Source of the DNA: a virus
IMG/VR virus record: IMGVR_UViG_3300021233_000049
Coordinates: 1 to 20,698 of that record
Length of the DNA: 20,698 nt
Direction: 5' to 3' (one strand)
Both the position numbers and the translations under genes were made by a program. Numbering within the stretch: the first letter of the stretch is position 1; every line of letters starts with the position of its first letter. Below, piece by piece: positions 1 to 5,128 of the stretch. The notes beneath the pieces were generated by a model. It was not told where the DNA came from and searched no databases. It saw only the letters and a program-made list of their open reading frames with translations.

Positions 1-95
1 TGGAGACAATATTGTTTAGTTTACGTGCTTTGTTATTGAAGACAGTTGTGATGATTATTGTCCGTGTTCGGTGAGGGTTTGTATTTTTTTTTTTT
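1..95. other. Non-biological read-through noise ending in a T12 run
   Basis: This stretch lies outside the Illumina adapter at 96-161 and ends in twelve T residues (84-95). Read on the minus strand, the order is genome, adapter, poly-A, then irregular sequence. That is what an Illumina base caller emits when it reads past the end of a short library molecule. I see no coding potential or gene signal here. It should be trimmed with the adapter. Confidence 0.88.
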
Positions 96-161
96 CAAGC
101 AGAAGACGGCATACGAGATTCCGAAACGTGACTGGAGTTCAGACGTGTGCTCTTCCGATCT
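96..161 (-). other. Illumina P7 / TruSeq index adapter (contamination)
   Basis: Bases 96-119 match the 24-base Illumina P7 flow-cell sequence exactly. Bases 120-127 are an 8-base index (TCCGAAAC, i.e. GTTTCGGA on the other strand, which I recall as TruSeq index 21). Bases 128-161 match the 34-base TruSeq read-2 primer site, ending in CTCTTCCGATCT. In read orientation the adapter is on the minus strand, as expected for a read running off the left edge of the contig. It is an assembly artefact, so the biological sequence begins at about 162. Confidence 0.98.
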
Positions 162-163
162 AA

Positions 164-421
164 AGCACCGACACTGATGGGCTTATTGAAATATTTGGAA
201 CAACATCTGCAGGGTATACTATGGATATTGATGATTATCAATTTATTGGAAGAACAGATAAAAACACATTTTCAATATCAAAAACAATAACAAAAAAATC
301 ACTTGGTGGAACATCGTACACATCAACTGCTACAGATATGTGGTGTCTAATTCAAGTAGCTTCTGCAAATAGAAAGCCAAGTAGTGCAATAGATATTGCT
401 ACAGCATACATTGCTGTCTAA
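164..421 (+). CDS. C-terminal fragment of a probable phage structural protein
   Basis: The reading frame is open from the adapter junction at 162 to the TAA at 419-421, giving about 85 residues and no start codon. The Met at 221 is the first in the frame, but six-frame logic shows coding sequence continuing upstream of it (STDTDGLIEIFGTTSAGYT), so the gene is cut at its 5' end by the contig edge. The fragment is rich in Ser, Thr, Ala and Ile, has no charged helical stretches and ends in a hydrophobic AYIAV. This looks like a beta-rich virion or tail-fibre C-terminus, but I do not recognise a family. The next gene also looks structural, which supports a late-gene context. The structural assignment is inference. 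Confidence 0.5.
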   Translation, partial: STDTDGLIEIFGTTSAGYTMDIDDYQFIGRTDKNTFSISKTITKKSLGGTSYTSTATDMWCLIQVASANRKPSSAIDIATAYIAV

Positions 422-423
422 TC

Positions 424-432
424 TGCTATAAT
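424..432 (+). promoter_or_regulatory. Extended -10 promoter candidate (TGcTATAAT)
   Basis: A perfect extended -10 element, TG-C-TATAAT, lies in the 26-base gap before the gene at 448. No -35 box is seen at 17-18 bases, which extended -10 promoters can do without. The predicted start is about 439, inside the AAGGAG ribosome site at 438-443, so the leader would be only about nine bases. The same TGcTATAA string recurs at 18429 and 19705. Confidence 0.5.
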
Positions 433-447
433 TGTACAAGGAGAAAA

Positions 448-891
448 ATGAAATTACCAATTCCACAAAGAGGACAACCTCTAGACGTTACCTTTATATC
501 TGACATTGTTAGATCAGTAAATGATTTATACGATAAGGTTGCAATTAAGGTTTCTGCATATGCAAATCTTTGGACAGCAAACGGTAGAAAGCAGGTACGT
601 TCTAGCGAGGTTAAATTTGTTAGTGGTCAAGTAAAGATCAATACTGAAAAAACTACAAATGCCGATCAATACGTAGATTTTGAATACCGTTTTGATATTG
701 CGTTCAAGTATCCTCCAGTAGTTACAGCAACACCAATCTCACTTCGTGCAACTGCAAGCAAGTCTGCTAAAGACGCTACAGTTATTCTTACAAGCGTTAC
801 TACAAATAGCGTAAGAGGAACAGCAAAGTTTGAGACCAAGGGTGAATTCACGGTAGGTATCAATATCATTGCAATCGGCATTCCAGTATAG
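448..891 (+). CDS. Probable virion protein with a lectin-like C-terminal domain
   Basis: The product is 147 residues and starts at an ATG preceded by a strong AAGGAG ribosome site four bases away (438-443). Residues 1-45 are a short, partly helical head (PIPQRGQPLDVTFISDIVRS). The rest is beta-rich. The C-terminal part has the spacing of H-type-lectin-like domains found in phage tail and baseplate proteins: an aromatic strand followed by a Pro-Pro-Val turn (FKYPPVV, about 85-91) and a terminal hydrophobic strand ending IAIGIPV. It has no signal peptide or membrane segment. I infer a minor virion or receptor-binding accessory protein next to another structural fragment. The lectin-like fold is a visual resemblance only. 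Confidence 0.5.
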   Translation: MKLPIPQRGQPLDVTFISDIVRSVNDLYDKVAIKVSAYANLWTANGRKQVRSSEVKFVSGQVKINTEKTTNADQYVDFEYRFDIAFKYPPVVTATPISLRATASKSAKDATVILTSVTTNSVRGTAKFETKGEFTVGINIIAIGIPV

Positions 892-902
892 GACTGGTTA
901 AT

Positions 903-1439
903 ATGCCATCACCAGGATTTGATAGAGAAGCCTATAATTCAGCACCAGCAATTCCTGGTAGCAAGAAGGTATGGTTTTTAAACGGAGACTTAGTTAGGGT
1001 ACATCACTTTAGTAAGTCTAATGGAATCATGTCTGTATATAACATGACAAAAGATCGTATCGAAAGTTGCCTTATTGGTGACTTTAAAAAGAATAGAGAA
1101 AGAGCATATACTGTAGGTGAGGTTGCGATATTGGTCAATCGTCACAGGAAATATATGCCAAGTCTTATGAAGCGTGGAGTTATTCCAGAGCCTATGGGGG
1201 CATCTAAAGGCGGAGAGAGGGGCTGGCAAATTAGATGCTATTACTCTGAATCGCAAGTTCACGAGATCCGTGATATACTTTCTACGTACCATATGGGTAG
1301 ACCCAGAAAAGACAAACTCATTACGAATGATATAACTCCTTCAAGACAAGAGTTGACACGTAGGATGGGCGATGGTATACTTACATATACGAAAACCGAA
1401 GACGGCAGGTTTATTCCTGTTTGGTCAGAAAGTATTTAA
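903..1439 (+). CDS. MerR-like helix-turn-helix DNA-binding protein
   Basis: The product is 178 residues. Residues 67-125 read as a MerR-type winged helix: a YTVGEVAILVNRHR helix-turn-helix, then a Pro-containing turn (RGVIPEPMG), then a charged wing (GGERGWQIRCYY) and a recognition helix running into HEIRDILS. The N-terminal 65 residues look like a small beta domain (VWFLNGDLVRVHHF) of the kind that accompanies this helix-turn-helix in phages. A basic GRPRKDK at 132-138 resembles an AT-hook. The gene sits between the structural region and the replication module, so it could control the switch into that module. A near-consensus promoter lies in its 3' end and reads downstream. It may instead act in recombination directionality. 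The DNA-binding call is fairly secure and the regulatory role is inference. Confidence 0.65.
   Translation: MPSPGFDREAYNSAPAIPGSKKVWFLNGDLVRVHHFSKSNGIMSVYNMTKDRIESCLIGDFKKNRERAYTVGEVAILVNRHRKYMPSLMKRGVIPEPMGASKGGERGWQIRCYYSESQVHEIRDILSTYHMGRPRKDKLITNDITPSRQELTRRMGDGILTYTKTEDGRFIPVWSESI
1353..1381 (+). promoter_or_regulatory. Near-consensus sigma70/sigmaA promoter for the replication module
   Basis: TTGACA at 1353-1358, exactly 17 bases of spacer, then TATACT at 1376-1381 preceded by TGg (extended -10). It lies inside the last codons of the MerR-like gene. The predicted start is near 1388, giving a leader of about 74 bases before the gene at 1462, which has an AAAGGGG ribosome site (1447-1453). 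It is well placed to drive the helicase genes. Confidence 0.7.
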
Positions 1440-1461
1440 GCCTTCGAAAGGGGTATGAGAG

Positions 1462-1668
1462 ATGAATAACGAAGAAACAAAGGTAAATGTTACATTAGGT
1501 TATACGCTTAATCTTGGTAACTTTCAGTCACTGCGAATCGATCTTGGCGTAGTTGACTCTCGTCGTGATGGAGAGAACATCACAGAAGCATTTGAGCGAG
1601 TGTACGCATTCGTAGAGTCAAAGCTTGTAGAAAAAATTAACGAAGCTAAGTCCGAAATCAAAGAGTAA
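1462..1668 (+). CDS. Small conserved phage protein of unknown function
   Basis: The product is 68 residues and starts at an ATG eight bases after AAAGGGG. The N-terminal half alternates as beta strands (VNVTLGYTLNLGNFQSLRIDLGVVDS). The C-terminal half is a charged amphipathic helix (EAFERVYAFVESKLVEKINEAKSEIKE by position 42-68). It has no cysteines or nucleotide-binding motif. Its TAA overlaps the next ATG by one base (TAATG), so the two genes are translationally coupled. It is the first gene after the 1353 promoter and leads the helicase operon, so a replication accessory role is possible. I do not recognise its family. Confidence 0.7.
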   Translation: MNNEETKVNVTLGYTLNLGNFQSLRIDLGVVDSRRDGENITEAFERVYAFVESKLVEKINEAKSEIKE

Positions 1669-1976
1669 TGGCTGAACGCAAAGATCGTATGGCTTTGCTC
1701 AGTAGGTATTCCAAGCTTTATGTTATGAAGCATGAGAAAAAGCCATTGTTAAATTTGAATGTTGAGCAATGGGCAGCAGATGCATTGATTGAATCATACG
1801 GCTTGCCACAATGCTATGACCTGTTGGAGTATTACTTTGATGTTGCTCCATCACCAAGCTGGAAGTATTTTGCAAATTATGCTGACAGTATTATTGCTGC
1901 TATTCAGCAACAAAAAGTAGATGAAAAAGAACGACAAGAGCGTAGAGCTAGAGCAAAGGAATGGTTAAATGAGTAA
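1668..1976 (+). CDS. Small helical protein just upstream of DnaB; possible helicase accessory factor
   Basis: The product is 102 residues and is coupled to the previous gene through TAATG. It overlaps the helicase gene by eight bases (ATGAGTAA). The sequence is mostly helical, with aromatic-rich central residues (DLLEYYFDV, SPSWKYFANYADSII) and a strongly charged, probably coiled-coil C-terminal helix (KVDEKERQERRARAKEWLNE). It has no Walker motif, so it is not an AAA+ DnaC-type loader. Small all-helical proteins next to phage DnaB-type helicases sometimes act as loaders. Here that role rests only on position and helical character. It could equally be an unrelated hypothetical. Confidence 0.65.
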   Translation: MAERKDRMALLSRYSKLYVMKHEKKPLLNLNVEQWAADALIESYGLPQCYDLLEYYFDVAPSPSWKYFANYADSIIAAIQQQKVDEKERQERRARAKEWLNE

Positions 1977-3189
1977 TTCAGAGTCTAAGCTTATCTCTGC
2001 TGTATTAGAAGATAAGCAGGTTCACGTTTTGCTTCAGGCAAATGTAGACACAATGCTGCGTACTCATAATGATATTTGGCAATTCATTCGTAATTACTTT
2101 GATCATAATGGCACTGTGCCACCAACAGCACTAGTTGTTGAGAAGTTTCGTGACTTTGAGCCTGTTGCTGGGGTAGGTGCAACAAAGCACCACCTAGAAG
2201 AGTTGCAGGCAGACTATCTAAATGATAGCCTAAAGGATATTGTTCGCACAGCAGCTACTGATATTCAAGGTGGTAAGGGTGTAGAGGTTCTTGAGTCTTT
2301 GATTACAATGACTTCAGAGCTTAAAAAGAATACATCTGCAATTCGTGATATTGATGTTACAGATATCGATGATGCTATTGCATACTATAAGAATGTTCAG
2401 GAGCAGACTGCTCTTGGATTTACAGGAATCAAGACTGGTCTTCCAGGGTTTGACAACTATCTACCTGCTGGAATTACTCCAGGACAATTAGGCGTATTTC
2501 TTGCATATCCAGGTATTGGTAAGTCATGGCTATCGCTTTATTTTGCGGTACAGGCATGGAAGCAAGGCAAGTCTCCAATGGTTGTCAGTCTTGAAATGAG
2601 TGAGACAGAAGTTCGTAATCGTGTATTTACAATCATGGGTGAAGGACTATGGTCACACAGAAAGCTTTCTGCTGGTCAGGTAGAGCTTGAGATGCTAAAG
2701 TCTTGGCATACCAAGAATCTTGCAGGAAAGCCAGAGTTTCATATTATTTCTAATGATTCTGGTGGAGAAGTTACACCATCAGTATTGCGTGGAAAGATTG
2801 ACCAGTACAAGCCAGACTTTGTTATTGTAGACTATTTACAACTTATGTCTCCAAATCAGAAGTCAGATAATGAAACTGTACGCATGAAGAATCTTTCTCG
2901 TGAACTCAAGCTAATGGCTATTTCTGAAGAGGTTCCGATTATTGCTATTTCATCAGCGACTCCAGACGATGTTACGAAGCTAGATAGTGTTCCGACACTT
3001 GGTCAGACAGCTTGGTCACGACAGATCGCCTATGACGCTGACTGGGTAATGGCTCTAGGTCGTGGTACTAATTCAGATATTATCGAATGTGTATTCCGAA
3101 AGAACCGTAATGGTTTTATGGGTGAATTCATGGTAGAAGCAGATTTCGATAAGGGAATGTATAAGTACAAGGACTTTGAAGATAACTAG
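1969..3189 (+). CDS. DnaB-like replicative DNA helicase
   Basis: The product is 406 residues, a superfamily 4 (RecA-fold) hexameric helicase that unwinds the fork in the 5'-3' direction. Residues 1-110 form a DnaB-type helical N-terminal domain. The RecA core begins near 150 (GFTGIKTGLPGFDNYL). Walker A is PGIGKS at 181-186, the catalytic Glu is in SLEMS (E209) and Walker B is FVIVDYLQLM (D288). A basic FRKNRNG near the end could hold the arginine finger. The DnaB motif usually read as SQL is here ISSAT, a phage-type variation. At 406 residues it is shorter than bacterial DnaB (about 450-470). It lies with primase, SSB and polymerase genes, consistent with a phage-encoded replisome. Confidence 0.92.
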   Translation: MSNSESKLISAVLEDKQVHVLLQANVDTMLRTHNDIWQFIRNYFDHNGTVPPTALVVEKFRDFEPVAGVGATKHHLEELQADYLNDSLKDIVRTAATDIQGGKGVEVLESLITMTSELKKNTSAIRDIDVTDIDDAIAYYKNVQEQTALGFTGIKTGLPGFDNYLPAGITPGQLGVFLAYPGIGKSWLSLYFAVQAWKQGKSPMVVSLEMSETEVRNRVFTIMGEGLWSHRKLSAGQVELEMLKSWHTKNLAGKPEFHIISNDSGGEVTPSVLRGKIDQYKPDFVIVDYLQLMSPNQKSDNETVRMKNLSRELKLMAISEEVPIIAISSATPDDVTKLDSVPTLGQTAWSRQIAYDADWVMALGRGTNSDIIECVFRKNRNGFMGEFMVEADFDKGMYKYKDFEDN

Positions 3190-3190
3190 T

Positions 3191-3196
3191 TATAAT
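3191..3196 (+). promoter_or_regulatory. Consensus -10 box placed for a leaderless transcript
   Basis: TATAAT starts two bases after the helicase stop codon and ends five bases before the ATG at 3202. Transcription would begin on or next to that ATG. The intervening GGAG is only one base from the ATG, too close for a normal ribosome site, which favours leaderless initiation. No good -35 box is seen. Confidence 0.4.
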
Positions 3197-3201
3197 GGAG
3201 T

Positions 3202-3528
3202 ATGGAAAATTTTCACCATAAGGCTATTAAAAGGTTCACACTTGACGGTATCTTTCAAGACGATTCATCTATCGTTAGATTGAAAGATGAATATATCAGA
3301 CTTTTAAAAACTGAAATGGTGTTAACAGGATACGTGCCAAGACTAGATATTGACACAGACTTTACAATCTACTATAATGAGAAAAAAGATGTATTTGAAT
3401 TCATGATTTCACTTTATGGAACATACTTAGGGAAAAAACAAGCACAATGTATAGAGGGAATAGACGGAACGGTAGCGATACCTTTACAGAAGAGCAAATT
3501 GCAAGAGTACTCCGAGGAACAGGCGTAG
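3202..3528 (+). CDS. Conserved phage protein preceding primase
   Basis: The product is 108 residues of unknown function. It looks like a compact alpha/beta protein: a charged N-terminal helix (MENFHHKAIKRF), then beta strands (TDFTIYYNEKKDVFEFMISLYGTYLG) and a GKKQAQCIEGIDG turn. It has no catalytic motif I can name. Its last 82 bases are also the start of the primase gene in another frame, so the two are co-evolving or the primase starts later than marked. A perfect-consensus promoter sequence lies within its codons (3350-3378). The setting between helicase and primase suggests a replication role. Confidence 0.7.
   Translation: MENFHHKAIKRFTLDGIFQDDSSIVRLKDEYIRLLKTEMVLTGYVPRLDIDTDFTIYYNEKKDVFEFMISLYGTYLGKKQAQCIEGIDGTVAIPLQKSKLQEYSEEQA
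3350..3378 (+). promoter_or_regulatory. Perfect-consensus sigma70/sigmaA promoter inside a gene
   Basis: TTGACA (3350-3355), 17 bases, TATAAT (3373-3378): every position of both hexamers and the optimal spacing match consensus. The predicted start is about 3385, some 62 bases before the primase ATG at 3447. The codons here encode a conserved-looking IDTDFTIYYN segment, so chance from coding constraint is possible. A weaker look-alike occurs over a DFTNIYFYT segment in nrdE. Confidence 0.55.
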
Positions 3529-4391
3529 ACATTGAGTCTGAGGTTGACTCTGACTATATTATCTACTGCCCATTTCACGCAAACAATAGAACACCTGCTG
3601 GTGAAGTAGACAAGCAGTCTGGTCTGTTCTTTTGCTTTTCCTGTCACCACATTGCCAATCTAGTAGAGCTTGTAATGCATGTCTCTGGTCGTACATACTT
3701 TGAAGCTGTTCGCTTTGTCAACGCTAGAAAGACAGATAGCAACCTTGAGGCTGAGGTAACAAAGCGTTTAATTGATAAGCCAGACTACATACAGTTCGAC
3801 GAGCTTTTAATCAAGAGACTAAACCAGCAAGCAATTGAGTCACCTCGTGCAATGAGATATTATTCAGGACGACTTATTACAGATCAATCTGTAAATAAGT
3901 TTAGTCTTGGGTACTCAGAGAAACAGGATATGGTAACTATTCCTGTTCATTCACCAGATGGTATGGTTGTAGGCTTTGTTGGTCGATCTGTGGAAGGCAA
4001 AGAGTTTAAGAATACTCCAGGACTTCCAAAAGCAAAACTTCTGTTTAACCTTCATAGGGTGAAAACAGCAGACAAGGTTTATGTTGTCGAATCATCATTT
4101 GATGTCATACGCCTTGATCAGGTGGGACTTCCAGCGGTAGCAACACTAGGAGCTAACGTATCAAACCACCAAATTGACCTGCTCAAAAAATACTTCAATA
4201 ACATAATTGTTATTGCAGATAATGATGATGCAGGGGGGAATATGAAATCCAAGATTATTGATAAGCTTGGGTCTCGTGTAAACACAATACAACTAGATAA
4301 TAAATATAAGGATATTGGAGATATGTCTGACGAAGAACTCGGTAAGTTGGAAGTATCGTTTGACAAGTCAATTCTATCTATGCTAAACTAA
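3447..4391 (+). CDS. DnaG-like DNA primase
   Basis: The product is up to 314 residues and makes RNA primers at the fork. An N-terminal CHC2-type zinc finger is visible as C41-x2-H44 (CPFH) and C63-x2-C66 (CFSC). The middle segment (about 115-205) carries the RNA-polymerase-like region with a GFVGR turn. The TOPRIM domain follows: the metal-binding Glu is E215 in VYVVESSFDV and the Asp cluster is IADNDDAGG (D258, D260, D261). It ends without the DnaB-binding C-terminal domain of bacterial DnaG (about 580-600 residues), so helicase contact must be made another way. The ATG at 3447 gives an 82-base overlap with the previous gene and has no clear ribosome site, so the true start could be further downstream. 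Confidence 0.9.
   Translation: MYRGNRRNGSDTFTEEQIARVLRGTGVDIESEVDSDYIIYCPFHANNRTPAGEVDKQSGLFFCFSCHHIANLVELVMHVSGRTYFEAVRFVNARKTDSNLEAEVTKRLIDKPDYIQFDELLIKRLNQQAIESPRAMRYYSGRLITDQSVNKFSLGYSEKQDMVTIPVHSPDGMVVGFVGRSVEGKEFKNTPGLPKAKLLFNLHRVKTADKVYVVESSFDVIRLDQVGLPAVATLGANVSNHQIDLLKKYFNNIIVIADNDDAGGNMKSKIIDKLGSRVNTIQLDNKYKDIGDMSDEELGKLEVSFDKSILSMLN
4360..4389 (+). promoter_or_regulatory. Promoter for the single-stranded DNA-binding protein gene
   Basis: TTGACA (4360-4365), 18 bases, TAAACT (4384-4389) with the extended TGc at 4381-4383. It overlaps the end of the primase gene. The predicted start is near 4396, giving a leader of about 20 bases that contains an AAGGAG ribosome site just before the ATG at 4416. 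This could give high SSB output. Confidence 0.6.
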
Positions 4392-4415
4392 TAACCTCAA
4401 CAATAAGGAGAACAT

Positions 4416-5066
4416 ATGAGTGCAATTAAGGGACTAAAGAATCTAAATGCCCTACTCGAAAAACCAAAATATGAAGGAACCAAGGTTCGTTGGCTCAAGC
4501 TTGCTGACGGACAATCTGCGACTATTCGCTTTGTAGAAGAGCTTGACGCAGACTCTGCACACTTCTCAGAAGACCGTGGTCTTGCTGTTGTGTATGCAGA
4601 ACACACTAACCCAAAGGATTACAAGCGTAAGGCTGCTTGTACAATGGACTCAGAGGGTCGCTGTTACGGCTGTGAGATGGCTCGTAAGGACCCAAAGGCA
4701 GGCTGGCGAGCACGTAATCGCTTCTACTGCAACGTCCTCGTTGACGACGGACTTGAGCCTCCATACGTGGCTGTTTGGTCACAGGGTATTAGCAAGCAGT
4801 CTGCTGTACCAACGCTTATGGAATTCTATGGTGACACCAACGGAATCTCCAATCTCACATGGAAGATTAAGCGTAATGGTCAGGGTACTGAGACAAGCTA
4901 TACCCTCATTCCAAAGAGTCCAGATACAGAGCCATTCGATTGGTCTGCACTTGAGTTGAACGACTTGGACGCTGTCCTTCGTGAGATTCCATATTCAGAG
5001 CAAGAGGCTTTCTACTTTGGATTCGACACTCCATCAGTAACGTCTTCGACAAACACTGACTGGTAA
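4416..5066 (+). CDS. Single-stranded DNA-binding protein, gp32-like with zinc site
   Basis: The product is 216 residues and starts behind a strong AAGGAG ribosome site. The best evidence is a zinc-ligand pattern: H63, C75, C83 and C86 (AEHTNPKDYK, AACTMDSEGRCYGC). This closely follows phage T4 gp32, whose ligands are His64, Cys77, Cys87 and Cys90. An OB-like core with aromatic and basic residues follows (GWRARNRFYCNVLVDD, LTWKIKRNGQG). Residues 1-30 are basic and could serve cooperative binding, as in gp32. The C-terminus has acidic residues and ends in TNTDW, resembling an SSB tail for partner contacts. The gene lies between primase and polymerase and is bracketed by its own promoter and a strong hairpin. 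The SSB role is inferred from this pattern and position. Confidence 0.7.
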   Translation: MSAIKGLKNLNALLEKPKYEGTKVRWLKLADGQSATIRFVEELDADSAHFSEDRGLAVVYAEHTNPKDYKRKAACTMDSEGRCYGCEMARKDPKAGWRARNRFYCNVLVDDGLEPPYVAVWSQGISKQSAVPTLMEFYGDTNGISNLTWKIKRNGQGTETSYTLIPKSPDTEPFDWSALELNDLDAVLREIPYSEQEAFYFGFDTPSVTSSTNTDW

Positions 5067-5072
5067 TAAAAT

Positions 5073-5102
5073 GGGGGGTGGCTTGAATACAGGCTGCCCC
5101 CC
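5073..5102 (+). terminator. Strong G6/C6 hairpin between SSB and polymerase genes
   Basis: Six G (5073-5078) pair with six C (5097-5102). Inside are two wobble pairs and a G-C and C-G pair, giving a stem of about ten with an eight- to ten-base loop. No U-run follows, so it is not a classic intrinsic terminator. It could be a partial terminator, attenuator or RNA-stability element limiting read-through from the SSB gene into the polymerase gene. Confidence 0.55.
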
Positions 5103-5128
5103 TATCACTTCTAACAGAAAGATTTTAA

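Noticed and set aside
221-421. Met 221 as a true start, with TATACT just upstream as its promoter
   Set aside because: The frame is open and protein-like upstream to the adapter junction, so 221 is most likely an internal Met. The box overlaps where RNA would need to start.
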